Below are positions 16,941-24,616 of a stretch of 42,314 nt of DNA, piece by piece; positions within the stretch are counted from its first letter, which is position 1; each line of letters starts with the position of its first letter. The position numbers and the translations under genes are program-made. The stretch comes from a virus. The stretch spans positions 1 to 42,314 of IMG/VR virus record IMGVR_UViG_3300047678_000197, one strand, 5' to 3'. Below the pieces are notes generated by a model. The model searched no databases, was not told the DNA's origin, and saw nothing but the letters and a program-made list of their open reading frames with translations.

Positions 16941-19160
16941 TTATCTCCGAACCTGATTGAGCTTGCCGCCAGGACGTAGGGCGTCGTTGAGTGCTTTGGC
17001 AACTTGGACATCAACCACACCTTTCATCTGCTGCGCCAATGCCGCACGGTCAGACGGATTGCCGGCATCGCCGTTCATGGTGATGGTCACGGGCGTGTGG
17101 ATTTCTACGTGGGTGGTGCCACCTGAACCAGCAACGCCAAGCTTGCCGTCGGCTCCGCGCTTCAAAGGCATGATTGCTTCAGGTCCAGCCTCGCCCATGA
17201 CGCCAGTGCGACCGCCTGACATGCCAAATGCCGTAGCTTGGTCAACGACGCCGCCACCTGCGAAGAACTCGACACCGTTGCTGAAGGCGCCGCCTTTGGC
17301 AAATGCGCCTGCTGAGTTGGCAGAGCTTGCATCTGCGTAACCGCCTGCACCAGCGCTGGCACCGAAGGCCATGCCGATAAGACCGACGATGGCGCGTTGC
17401 ATCGCGATCTTGGCAAGGTCGGCGATGATGCTGCGCGTGAAGTCCTTGAAGTTCAGCTTTCCAGTAGTGACGAAGCTATCAAGCGCACGGGTCATGTTGC
17501 CTGCGGTAGCGCTGAAAGCGTCCCTGGCCGTGTCCGCTGCGGTGCCTGCGCTCTTCTTGTAGCGGTCGAATGCGTCTTCCCAGCCGTACTTGAAGGTTGA
17601 CTGACGGTCGCGCTCTGCGCCTTCGTCAGACTGCATGGTCTGCTCGTCACCCTTGAGGCGCCTGAGCACTTGAAGCTTCTTCTCTAGGACGCGAATCTCA
17701 TCCTGTGTTGCTTTGCCGCTGTTTGCGGTTGCAAGCTCTGTCTCTGCTTGCTGGATGTTGTAGTCCATCAAAGCAAGAGTCACGTCGTTCTGAGTCGCGC
17801 CAAACTGCGACAGCACACGGATAGAGATGCGGTTCTTCTCAACCGTGCGCGTCGATGCTTGGGCTCTTTCTTCTTCGGCGTCAATCAGCTTGTCGGTGGC
17901 TTCCTTTGCCTTGTGAGCAGCCTCTTCCTGATCAAGGAAGTACTTGCGGATGTCTTCACCTTCCTTGATGCGAAGGCGTTGACGTTCCTGAGCGATCCGC
18001 ATCGCTTCCTTGTATTCATTCGTAGAGGTCGGGTCAGTTGCCTTGGCTTCCTTTGCGTCCTTACCTGCTGGACGGTTGCCTTCATCCTTCCTGCCACTCA
18101 GCACACCGTCACGGTTGACAGACTCAGCCTCCATCGCGCGAAGCATGTCGCGCCGTGCTCCTGCAAGCTCAGCTGTACGTTGCTTCAGGTTCTCAGAAGC
18201 ACGCTGGTATGCAATCGAAGTTGGATCGCCTTTTGAGGCAGCGTCCATGCCCTTAACCGCAGCGGCATAGTTGCTCTCTGCTGTGCTTAAGGTGTCAGAC
18301 TTGGTTTCACTGTTGGTTGACCCACCAAGCAACCGACGAGTCAACGAGGCCACTGCTTCGCTCGCCTTGGTCGCCCAATCAACAAACTTGGTCATTCCTG
18401 GCAAGGCCCACGTAGCTATCGAGTTGCCTACACCCTTGAATGCAAGCCCAAGCTTCGCAACCTTGTCGTTGTACTCGTCTGAGTTCTTTGCAAGCTGCGT
18501 GCTGATCAAGGCGTTGGTCTTGACCATGTAGTCATACATTTCGCCTTTGCTCTCAGCGGCTTCTTTGACAACCGTGCGTAGCTTGTAGTACTCGTTGCCA
18601 AGAAGCTGAATTGCAGCGCCTTCGGCCTTTGCGGCGTTGGCTGACTTGTCTACAGCGAGGATGATTTCCTCTTGGAGCTGAAGCATCGACTTCTGCTCGC
18701 CGCTGGCGTCCTTCGTGTTAATGCCAAGCTCTTTCAAGGCAACCGCAGCACGTCCTGATGCTTCGTCTTGTCTTGCAAGCTTGGCGCCTAAGCGCTCAGC
18801 CGATGACACAAGCTCCTCAGCCGATGAGCCAGCCATCTTCGCCATCGCGTCAAGCAACGAGAGCCTAGAAGCCGCAACGTTGCTACGGTTGGCAAGATCG
18901 TTCATCCTGTCACCGGCTTCGATTGCCTCGTCTCTAAGCTTTGCGAAGGCCAGGTAAGCAGTCCCTGCAGCGGTTGCGACAGCAAGCACAGCACCAGCGC
19001 CCATCTGCGCCTTTGATGACAGGCCCTCAAAAGCAGACTTCAGCGAGTCAGTCTCGCCGTTGGCCTTCTTGCTTTCAGCAGAAACTTGCTTTAGCTTGTC
19101 TTGCGCTTTGTCGAGCTGATCCGTGGATGCTCGAAAGAATAGGTCTACTAGCTGTGTCAC
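16941..19160 (-). CDS. Tail tape measure protein
   Basis: This 739-residue protein sets tail length and is expelled into the host during DNA entry. The N-terminus is a coiled coil (DQLDKAQDKLKQVSAESKK). A hydrophobic stretch follows at about 54-72 (MGAGAVLAVATAAGTAYLAF). Long helical regions run to about 560. The C-terminal lambda-type domain (AFSATAGNMTRALDSFVTTG, FKDFTRSIIADLAKIAM) is followed by a glycine-rich hydrophobic part (FAKGGAFSNGVEFFAGGG, GEAGPEAIMPLKRG). Using the general rule of about 1.5 angstrom per residue, the tail would be near 110 nm (inference). Its first base overlaps the last base of the T frame. Confidence 0.93.
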   Translation of the reverse strand: MTQLVDLFFRASTDQLDKAQDKLKQVSAESKKANGETDSLKSAFEGLSSKAQMGAGAVLAVATAAGTAYLAFAKLRDEAIEAGDRMNDLANRSNVAASRLSLLDAMAKMAGSSAEELVSSAERLGAKLARQDEASGRAAVALKELGINTKDASGEQKSMLQLQEEIILAVDKSANAAKAEGAAIQLLGNEYYKLRTVVKEAAESKGEMYDYMVKTNALISTQLAKNSDEYNDKVAKLGLAFKGVGNSIATWALPGMTKFVDWATKASEAVASLTRRLLGGSTNSETKSDTLSTAESNYAAAVKGMDAASKGDPTSIAYQRASENLKQRTAELAGARRDMLRAMEAESVNRDGVLSGRKDEGNRPAGKDAKEAKATDPTSTNEYKEAMRIAQERQRLRIKEGEDIRKYFLDQEEAAHKAKEATDKLIDAEEERAQASTRTVEKNRISIRVLSQFGATQNDVTLALMDYNIQQAETELATANSGKATQDEIRVLEKKLQVLRRLKGDEQTMQSDEGAERDRQSTFKYGWEDAFDRYKKSAGTAADTARDAFSATAGNMTRALDSFVTTGKLNFKDFTRSIIADLAKIAMQRAIVGLIGMAFGASAGAGGYADASSANSAGAFAKGGAFSNGVEFFAGGGVVDQATAFGMSGGRTGVMGEAGPEAIMPLKRGADGKLGVAGSGGTTHVEIHTPVTITMNGDAGNPSDRAALAQQMKGVVDVQVAKALNDALRPGGKLNQVRR

Positions 19161-19597
19161 TAACTGTTCTCCTCGCTAGCGGCGGCTTGCAGCCACGCGC
19201 TGTCCATCCGCTTCACGAGGCGTACCTCCCACGGTTCTATGCTTTGCCTTGTCAAGCGCAGGTACGCTTCAACTTCGACCCAGCTAAACGGCTCGAAGCC
19301 ATTCATACCTTGGCGTCTTGCACCACTATTTAGGTCATAGAACAGCTGGAGGTAGTAGTCAGCTCCTTTGAGAAGCCTTGGCGCTGTTAGCTCGTTCCTG
19401 GCGTGCGTCTTTGCCGTCTCAGGAAAGCTGACGGTGTTCTGAACTTTTGTGTAGTGCTCAAAGAGTGAACCGCCTTCTTTCTGCTTATGCAGTCGGACGG
19501 CCCACTTCACATAGTTCTCAAGACCGTCCGCGAGCGCTACGAAAAAAGTTCTTGCGCTCAGAGCGAAAGCCGACAACCTGCTCACGAATCCAAGCAA
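19160..19597 (-). CDS. Tail assembly chaperone T frame, expressed by frameshift
   Basis: This frame has no good start of its own; its first possible codon is TTG at 19597, inside the G gene. It overlaps G by about 80 bases and continues 122 codons beyond the G stop. The T part (ENYVKWAVRLHKQKEGG, then GFEPFSWVEVEAYLRL, IEPWEVRLVKRMDSAWL) resembles the C-terminal half of phage G-T chaperone proteins. In lambda-like phages the G-T fusion binds the tape measure protein and recruits tail tube subunits. The frame relation here requires a +1 or -2 shift. The run of six T at 19547-19542 (coding strand) is the likely slip site. Confidence 0.82.
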   Translation of the reverse strand: MLGFVSRLSAFALSARTFFVALADGLENYVKWAVRLHKQKEGGSLFEHYTKVQNTVSFPETAKTHARNELTAPRLLKGADYYLQLFYDLNSGARRQGMNGFEPFSWVEVEAYLRLTRQSIEPWEVRLVKRMDSAWLQAAASEENS

Positions 19598-19907
19598 GGC
19601 CTTCCATCTTCATCAGCTCAAGGGCACGCTCTGGTGAATAGGCACCATCAAACGCGGTGTCATCCGACCAGCCAGCGATGGATGCTGCTGTCAGCTCATG
19701 CGCCATGTCCATGTTTGTCACGTTTTCAGTGACAGGGTCGGTGCTCTCACCAAGCTTGACGCGACGGCGAGCGAGCTCGATCACCTTCGCACGGTATGCA
19801 TCCGAGTCTTCAGGAAGCACGTGTAGGAAGATGCCTGTCGGGCCGTTGACAGGATGGATAAGCTCAAGCTTTGCAACGTCAGGGAGCGCCCAATCTTTGA
19901 GGCCCAT
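19518..19907 (-). CDS. Tail assembly chaperone G
   Basis: The protein has 129 residues and sits directly after the major tail protein gene, before T and the tape measure, which is the fixed position of tail assembly chaperone G. Features are GIFLHVLPEDSDAYRAKVIELARRR and WIREQVVGFRSERKNFFRSA at the end. The product made without frameshifting is G; the shifted product is G-T, needed at a low ratio. The ATG at 19907 is two bases before the tube gene's stop ends on the other side. Confidence 0.82.
   Translation of the reverse strand: MGLKDWALPDVAKLELIHPVNGPTGIFLHVLPEDSDAYRAKVIELARRRVKLGESTDPVTENVTNMDMAHELTAASIAGWSDDTAFDGAYSPERALELMKMEGLAWIREQVVGFRSERKNFFRSARGRS
19541..19550 (-). promoter_or_regulatory. 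Likely programmed frameshift site in the G/T overlap
   Basis: The coding strand reads AAC-TTT-TTT-CGT in the G frame, ten codons before the G stop. After slipping by -2 (or skipping one base, +1) the ribosome reads TTC-GTA-GCG, which is the T frame. A -1 slip as in lambda would not reach T. Homopolymer runs are classic slip sites, and a -2 shift is known for the corresponding genes of phage Mu. Confidence 0.55.
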
Positions 19908-19910
19908 CGC

Positions 19911-20822
19911 TTAGTTCCTCGTCATCACGATGTTGCTGCCCGAAGTGCCGTCATACAGCGCTTCAAAAGGCATGCTCAACATGATCGGGCCGGAGCCGTT
20001 GATAGTCTTCGTTGCGCCCGTGTACTTGATGTTTGGCAGCAAGAACTGAAGAGTGTTCGTACCGTTGTCTAGCTTTAGGTCAAGCGAAGACGCGGTGCTT
20101 CCGACGAACTTGTTGTACATCGTCGAGTCTTCAAACAACACCGTTGCTGTACCAGTGATCTTGCAGCGAGCCGTTGTGAAGTCACGGACCGTGTTTGACA
20201 TGATCACGAAGTTCTTAGCGTGCGAGTTGTCAACGTCGAGCTGTAGAGCTGAAACGTAGCCGATGGCTGAGCCACCTTCTTTGATGAAGCCTGATGCGCC
20301 GTAGTCAGTAAAGGGATTTTTGACCGTTGCTGATGTGAACGTTGCGCCGGTAAAGGTCGTGCCTGAGAGCGCGGATTGGTTTTGACCGATAAGGTCAAAC
20401 TTTCCGGTGACGATGCCTTGCGAAGGAACGTTCAAGCTGAACTTGTCGGCAATCATGCCGTTGTAGACGCGATACTGAGGAAGGTCTAGCTGCTGCTCTT
20501 CCATCGCGAATGCCTTGCGTGTCGAGCCAACCTTGAGGACGTTTGTTGTCCAAGCGCCTTGAAGCAACGACTCAAACAGCGGGTCGTAGTAGCCGTGCGT
20601 CAAGTTGACATCGACTGAGCCTGCGACTTGAACGTTGCCGCTCAAATTGAAGCGGGCCATGCGGTCGGAGCGAATCGAGTTGTCCTCGTAGGCGTCACGT
20701 GTCATGTTCACGCTCCAAGAGGTGAACGGCAGCTCTGCGAATGCTGGTGTGGCCGGTGTGGTGCCGAAAGTTGCTTCAGCGATGAAGCCAACGCGTGAAC
20801 GTGTGCCTGTGGAAATAGTCAT
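19911..20822 (-). CDS. Major tail (tube) protein
   Basis: This 303-residue protein forms the tail tube, by position and content: GTRSRVGFIAEATFGTTPATPAF at the N-terminus is typical of tail tube proteins of siphophages, followed by TSWSVNMTRDAYEDNSIRSD, many beta strands and the end SMPFEALYDGTSGSNIVMTRN. Residues about 150-200 (VKNPFTDYGASGFIKEGG, ALQLDVDNSH) fit the conserved core. It has its own TAAATA element 24 bases before the ATG and a GGAG ribosome-binding site, as suits a protein needed in many copies. Confidence 0.88.
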   Translation of the reverse strand: MTISTGTRSRVGFIAEATFGTTPATPAFAELPFTSWSVNMTRDAYEDNSIRSDRMARFNLSGNVQVAGSVDVNLTHGYYDPLFESLLQGAWTTNVLKVGSTRKAFAMEEQQLDLPQYRVYNGMIADKFSLNVPSQGIVTGKFDLIGQNQSALSGTTFTGATFTSATVKNPFTDYGASGFIKEGGSAIGYVSALQLDVDNSHAKNFVIMSNTVRDFTTARCKITGTATVLFEDSTMYNKFVGSTASSLDLKLDNGTNTLQFLLPNIKYTGATKTINGSGPIMLSMPFEALYDGTSGSNIVMTRN

Positions 20823-20846
20823 TTATGTGCTCCGACATTAATGACT

Positions 20847-20852
20847 TATTTA
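20847..20852 (-). promoter_or_regulatory. TAAATA element before the tail tube gene
   Basis: Minus-strand TAAATA followed by A ends 24 bases before the ATG at 20822, in a true intergenic gap. Confidence 0.58.
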
Positions 20853-20855
20853 TCC

Positions 20856-21266
20856 TTAGGTGGAAGTTCTGAAGGAGCTCCATCTAATAACGACGGGCAC
20901 GACATACCAGCTCTCAGCTTGATAGGCTGTTTGCTGATAGACCATGCGTGTGAGCACGTTGTCCACGCCTGACATGACACGAAACCCACGCGGGAAAGCA
21001 GCCATCACGGCAGCAGCCATCGCATTTGAGGCCGATGTGCCAGCCCCTTGCGGGTAAAAGAGGTCAACCTGTGCCAGCCCTTGATGCTCATCGAGGCCGT
21101 TTGGACCTACTGAGATTGCGTTTGGCTCAGCCGTCAACAGGCTGAGTCGGCTCCAAAGTGCGCCTTTGGCCGGCGCAATCTGTGTGTTCTCATCCTGCAA
21201 AGCTGGAAGGTTTGCAACCGTTAAGAGCTGCGTCTTCAGCAGGGTTCTAACAATGTCATAGTTCAC
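20856..21266 (-). CDS. Tail terminator-like protein (DUF4128 type)
   Basis: This 136-residue protein begins with GTG in a GTGA overlap with the upstream gene stop. Its sequence (YDIVRTLLKTQLLTVANLPALQDENTQIAP, then a strand ending WYVVPVVIRWSSF) fits the DUF4128 / tail terminator group. Such proteins cap the tail and join it to the head. It lies between the HK97 gp10-like gene and the tail tube gene, the expected place for the gpU-like function. Confidence 0.78.
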   Translation of the reverse strand: MNYDIVRTLLKTQLLTVANLPALQDENTQIAPAKGALWSRLSLLTAEPNAISVGPNGLDEHQGLAQVDLFYPQGAGTSASNAMAAAVMAAFPRGFRVMSGVDNVLTRMVYQQTAYQAESWYVVPVVIRWSSFRTST

Positions 21267-21574
21267 TTCTTCAACCCAGCTTTCTCAGCAGCTACTTCGC
21301 TGATCTGGTCAGCTTCGAGCATCGTTGTCCTCATCATTCCGCGAGGAGCCATGTGAGGTGTTCCGTACTCGACATAGGACGCGTAGTCGGCCACGTTGTA
21401 GATTTCGATGTCCGTAGCCAGCATGGTGAAACCCCAAGAGGCTTGCAGGTGGCCAGAATCGACAGGCGTGCGGGCCTTCACACGCTCCATGAACTCGACG
21501 CCCCATTGGGACTTGAACTTGCGCAGCTTCGTGTCTAAACCAGCGAAGACGCCTTCAATCTCACCGTTGGTCAT
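21263..21574 (-). CDS. HK97 gp10-like head-tail joining/tail completion protein
   Basis: The protein has 103 residues starting MTNGEIEGVF at an ATGA overlap, with TTGGAG six bases upstream. The family signature is clear: FMERVKARTPVDSGHLQASW followed by ADYASYVEYGTPHMAPRGMM. Proteins of this family (HK97 gp10, lambda Z-like) complete the tail end that attaches to the head. It is coupled to both neighbours by four-base overlaps. Confidence 0.87.
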   Translation of the reverse strand: MTNGEIEGVFAGLDTKLRKFKSQWGVEFMERVKARTPVDSGHLQASWGFTMLATDIEIYNVADYASYVEYGTPHMAPRGMMRTTMLEADQISEVAAEKAGLKK

Positions 21575-21903
21575 ACGCACTCCAACTTGTAGATGATGGC
21601 GATGCCGGCAGGATTGGTGACCGAAACAGTCATGACTCGAAAGGTGCCCTGAGAGGACACAACGTCGTCGCCTACAAGCGGCGGCTTGCTTACCGTGGCC
21701 TGAAGCAACAAGGTCTTCATGGTCGAAGCGGCGTTGCTGACACCAGGAAGCCTTGAGCTCGTGATGTTCTCGCTCCTGCTGCTGATGAACACGCCCTTAC
21801 CTGAGGTGACCGATGCACCCTGGCGCTTGATTGAGACTGACTGACCAACCTCAGCGATGAGCGCAGCAATCTCTTGGGCAAAGGCTTTGTCAAAGATTCC
21901 CAT
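21571..21903 (-). CDS. Head-tail adaptor protein, FII-like
   Basis: The 110-residue protein has strands such as SVSIKRQGASVTSGKGVF and KPPLVGDDVVSSQGTFRVMTV, consistent with the small beta-barrel head-tail adaptors (lambda FII / HK97 gp7-8 group). It sits in the fixed position between the head completion protein and the gp10-like protein. The exact family is inferred from order more than from sequence. Confidence 0.68.
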   Translation of the reverse strand: MGIFDKAFAQEIAALIAEVGQSVSIKRQGASVTSGKGVFISSRSENITSSRLPGVSNAASTMKTLLLQATVSKPPLVGDDVVSSQGTFRVMTVSVTNPAGIAIIYKLECV

Positions 21904-21906
21904 TGC

Positions 21907-22419
21907 TTAGCCTCTTACGACCCTGAAGCTCATTGATGAGCCGTTCAGGTACGGCGAAAGCAGCAGGTTCACCTTGCGCAGCGCTGAGCTGGTGGCCGAG
22001 GAAGGCGAGAAGTACTCGACTTGCTTCTCAACACCTTCTGCCTTGATGCGCTTACTCTTGACGTTGCCTGCTTCTGATGCAGGACCCGTGGCGTCAGAGC
22101 TTGCGTTTAGCAAGGCGAGCTCAGCGGTTGCATAGCCAAGGACAGGCGGCACGCCAGAGACATTCCGGCCATTGCGGTCCGTAAAAGGTGTGCGGGGGAA
22201 CAGCAGAGCTTGAGAGCTGTTCAGCAGCGTGGACGGAAACGACGCTCCGTACAGCGTGTCCAGGTCGCGTGAGGCACGACGTAGCGCTACCTCTTGATCG
22301 TCAAGGCTTGACCAAGCATCGCTACCACCGAAGCTTAGAAAGTATGACGTTGCATCTGCGACTGAGATGTAGGACTCAGCGGTTGAGAGGCCAGCGCCGG
22401 TTTCGACGATCAGCGTCAT
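21907..22419 (-). CDS. Head completion/connector protein, DnaT-like family
   Basis: The protein has 170 residues. The N-terminus MTLIVETGAGLSTAESYISVADATSYF and the segment EVALRRASRDLDTLYG, FPRTPFTDRNGR match the phage family annotated as DnaT-like ssDNA-binding proteins, which sit directly after the capsid gene and act as head-tail connectors or head completion proteins. The end LRKVNLLLSPYLNGSSMSFRVVRG fits. An AGGA site lies six bases before ATG. The DnaT label is historical; a structural role is more likely given the position. Confidence 0.75.
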   Translation of the reverse strand: MTLIVETGAGLSTAESYISVADATSYFLSFGGSDAWSSLDDQEVALRRASRDLDTLYGASFPSTLLNSSQALLFPRTPFTDRNGRNVSGVPPVLGYATAELALLNASSDATGPASEAGNVKSKRIKAEGVEKQVEYFSPSSATSSALRKVNLLLSPYLNGSSMSFRVVRG

Positions 22420-22422
22420 TGC

Positions 22423-22575
22423 TTATTCCTTAGCAGGCTTTTTGGCCTGAAGCGCCGTCAACAGGGCCTTGACTTCTGCGAGCTCTAACAGCACAAGCGC
22501 AAGCTGCTCTTTCATCTCAATGCGGTGCTGGTTCTCAATGTGCTGCGTCATAGCAGCGTTGCGTGGGTCGGACAT
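22423..22575 (-). CDS. 50-residue coiled-coil protein
   Basis: A short gene between the capsid terminator and the connector gene encodes 50 residues starting MSDPRNAAMTQHIENQHR. The middle (KEQLALVLLELAEVKALLTAL) is a leucine-rich helix and the end is lysine-rich. An AAGGAGA ribosome-binding site five bases before the ATG and a TAAATA element 23 bases upstream support expression. It restarts transcription after the terminator, so it heads the head-tail joining operon. The function is unknown. Confidence 0.72.
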   Translation of the reverse strand: MSDPRNAAMTQHIENQHRIEMKEQLALVLLELAEVKALLTALQAKKPAKE

Positions 22576-22598
22576 CGGTTCTCCTTGGTCAGGTCACC

Positions 22599-22604
22599 TA
22601 TTTA
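22599..22604 (-). promoter_or_regulatory. TAAATA element after the capsid terminator
   Basis: This copy lies about ten bases past the capsid terminator and ends 23 bases before the ATG at 22575, where transcription must restart. Confidence 0.6.
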
Positions 22605-22613
22605 TCTGTAGAG

Positions 22614-22650
22614 CAAGAAAAAGGGCCAACCCTTTCGAGTCGGCCCTTGT
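22614..22650 (-). terminator. Intrinsic terminator after the major capsid gene
   Basis: On the minus strand AAGGGCC (22648-22642) pairs with GGCCCTT (22627-22621), followed by TTTCTTG to give a run of five T interrupted by C. It starts about 15 bases past the capsid stop. It would partly insulate abundant capsid mRNA from the connector and tail genes, which restart at the TAAATA element at 22599-22604. Confidence 0.78.
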
Positions 22651-22664
22651 CTGAAGCCAGCGGC

Positions 22665-23666
22665 TTACAGGTTGTGAACGATTGCGGCGACGCCGACGTT
22701 CTTGTCTTGGAAGACCTTCGTCCAGTTCGATGCAGTTGCGAGAGCCGCACCTGTTGGGACTGCCGAAACCGAGCCTGCCCATGCAGTACCTGCAACGTGG
22801 AAGGAGAAGCGGTCACGAGCAAACATCGTCTCGACACCCATGCCGTTACCAGCAGCAGGTGCACGATCGAATTCGATCGGGATGTCTTCAGCAGCAACAC
22901 CCATGGCGATGCCACCTGGACGAACGACGTACGACGTGTAGACCAGACCTGAAGTCGTGCCTGCACGAACCGGTGCCTTGTCGTCAACGATCAGGGTGTA
23001 GCCGAGGTACGTGCCGAAGCCGATGTCTTGCGTCGATGTAGGCATGAACGTGATCAGGTTAGCCTTCTGCATCGCTGCAAAAGTCTTGCTGTGAATCACG
23101 AGACCACCTGCACCAGCGTTGTCGCCCCAAGCATTCGTCACAGCATCGATCAACGCGTCTGTACCGAACTTCGTTGCTGAAGTGACTGAGCCTGTTGCTT
23201 CTGCAGCGATGGTGTGAACCAAGTTTGCAGCGTTCGTCTCGTTGATCGTGCCAGCGAGCACGTTCATCAACTCAGCCTGCCGGTCAGAGTTTTGACGAGC
23301 AGCGAGCTGTGTAGCGATAGCGGCAACTGGGTCAGAGCCTGCCAAGATGCCGGCGAGGTCTGCGCTCTGGTATGAGCGGTTACGCATGACGCGAACAGCA
23401 ACCTGCGAGCCAGCCGTGATCTTCTCAGGCGTAGCGATAACGGTTGCGTCGTCAGACGGAACGTTTGCAGATGTTGAGTCGTTGTCGATGTTCTTCCAGA
23501 ACGGAAGATTGAACGCAACTGATGGGCCTGCGAGGTATGCAGACAGAGTCGGGTTGAGCGTCACTAAGCCAGAAGCGATGAGCTTGTTAGCTTGGACGGA
23601 CTGCTCGGAGAGGTATCCGGCGAAGACTGAAGGGACAATGATGTCCGAAATGCGTGTGTAGGCCAC
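22665..23666 (-). CDS. Major capsid protein
   Basis: The 333-residue protein has the form of HK97-fold capsid proteins of this phage group: MAYTRISDIIVPSVFAGYL at the start, VAFNLPFWKNID, the helix RQNSDRQAELMNVLAGTINE, then LVIHSKTFAAMQKANLITF and GYTLIVDDKAPV, RPGGIAMG. It begins with GTG at 23666, seven bases after AAGGAG. It follows the scaffold gene and precedes a strong terminator. The leader is unusually long and structured, with two hairpins between the TAAATA element at 23795-23800 and the start. Confidence 0.93.
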   Translation of the reverse strand: MAYTRISDIIVPSVFAGYLSEQSVQANKLIASGLVTLNPTLSAYLAGPSVAFNLPFWKNIDNDSTSANVPSDDATVIATPEKITAGSQVAVRVMRNRSYQSADLAGILAGSDPVAAIATQLAARQNSDRQAELMNVLAGTINETNAANLVHTIAAEATGSVTSATKFGTDALIDAVTNAWGDNAGAGGLVIHSKTFAAMQKANLITFMPTSTQDIGFGTYLGYTLIVDDKAPVRAGTTSGLVYTSYVVRPGGIAMGVAAEDIPIEFDRAPAAGNGMGVETMFARDRFSFHVAGTAWAGSVSAVPTGAALATASNWTKVFQDKNVGVAAIVHNL

Positions 23667-23729
23667 TTTGGGCTCCTTGAGTAATTAGTTACGACGGAAT
23701 GCACAAGCATTTGGAATCGTCGTAGACTC

Positions 23730-23778
23730 ATCACAAAGGGTCCGTAGGACCAGCCAACGCTATTGAACGTAGTTCAAT
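23730..23778 (-). promoter_or_regulatory. Two hairpins in the capsid gene leader
   Basis: Between the scaffold and capsid genes the minus-strand leader can fold ATTGAAC-TAC-GTTCAAT (23762-23778, seven pairs) and GGTCC-TAC-GGACC (about 23736-23748, five pairs); both loops are TAC. A structured leader on the most abundant message may stabilise it or tune translation. They could also be weak terminators after the scaffold gene, but T-runs are missing. Confidence 0.5.
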
Positions 23779-23794
23779 TTAATTGGGTGCGGCT

Positions 23795-23800
23795 TATTTA
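23795..23800 (-). promoter_or_regulatory. TAAATA element before the capsid leader
   Basis: Minus-strand TAAATA followed by A lies 128 bases before the GTG at 23666. The intervening leader contains two hairpins. Confidence 0.55.
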
Positions 23801-23824
23801 CCGCGGTTGTTTAGAAATTGCTCT

Positions 23825-24583
23825 TCAGATGTTGAGGGTCTTGCCCGCAGCCGCAGCAAATGCCTTCGCCAAGGTCGGGTTAGAACGTACAAGCTCCATC
23901 TGCTTAGTGATGTTGAGAGTCGGTACCATCCAAGGATTGGCGATGCCTTGCGGGCCGGCATTAGGCTTAGCGCCTGTTCCAGAGATCGTCTTCGCTGTGA
24001 AAGCTGGCGCGAATGTTGGATTTGCCTTCAGCTCTGCGAGCAAGTCAGAAACCGTTGCAGGCTTGACGCCGTCAGCAAGCATCTCTGTACCGTCAGCAGC
24101 AAGGACCGTCAACGTCACCTTGCCGTCAGCGTCGAGCGTTGACTTGATGCGTGCACGAACATGCGGCTCTAGAAGATCAGAGACGCCTTCAGCTTCACGG
24201 ATTGCCTTGCTGACCACGCTTGATGTCTTGGCAACAAGTTCGCGCTGTTCCATGGCAGCGATGCGTTGATCGCGCTTCTCAATCTCTGCTTGTGCTTGCC
24301 TGCGGACAGATTCCACATCGCCCGACTTTGCCGCTGCCTCATCAGCCACACGCTGGGCGTCTGCGGCTTGTTGTGCGAGGGTCTTGAGCTTTTCAAAGCC
24401 GCCAAGCTCGTTGATTTGCTTCTGCAGATCGCTGTGCTTACCAAGCAGCTCTTTGTTCTTGCTGAGGACCGGCTCTTTATGCTTCTCAGCGAAGGCAAGT
24501 AGCCGTTCCTGGACTGTTGGGTCAGCTAGGACCGTGGTGAAAGATTCGTCAAGTCCGTCAAATGCAGATAGGTCAACTGTCAT
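23825..24583 (-). CDS. Head scaffold protein
   Basis: The 252-residue protein matches phage scaffold/minor structural proteins by layout: an acidic N-terminus (VDLSAFDGLDESF), a coiled coil from about 38 to 120 (NKELLGKHSDLQKQINELGG, AEIEKRDQRIAAMEQRELVA), and a C-terminal part rich in Pro, Gly and Ala with a basic/hydrophobic end. It lies between portal and capsid, the standard place for a scaffold that guides capsid assembly and then leaves. It has a TAAATA element overlapping the portal stop, 25 bases before its ATG, and an AAGGAGA site. Confidence 0.82.
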   Translation of the reverse strand: MTVDLSAFDGLDESFTTVLADPTVQERLLAFAEKHKEPVLSKNKELLGKHSDLQKQINELGGFEKLKTLAQQAADAQRVADEAAAKSGDVESVRRQAQAEIEKRDQRIAAMEQRELVAKTSSVVSKAIREAEGVSDLLEPHVRARIKSTLDADGKVTLTVLAADGTEMLADGVKPATVSDLLAELKANPTFAPAFTAKTISGTGAKPNAGPQGIANPWMVPTLNITKQMELVRSNPTLAKAFAAAAGKTLNI

Positions 24584-24608
24584 GTAGGTTTATCTCCTTG
24601 TTGACAGC

Positions 24609-24616
24609 TATTTATA
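24609..24616 (-). promoter_or_regulatory. TATAAATA element before the scaffold gene
   Basis: This copy extends to TATAAATA, the exact octamer of T4 late promoters. It overlaps the portal stop and ends 25 bases before the ATG at 24583. Confidence 0.6.
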
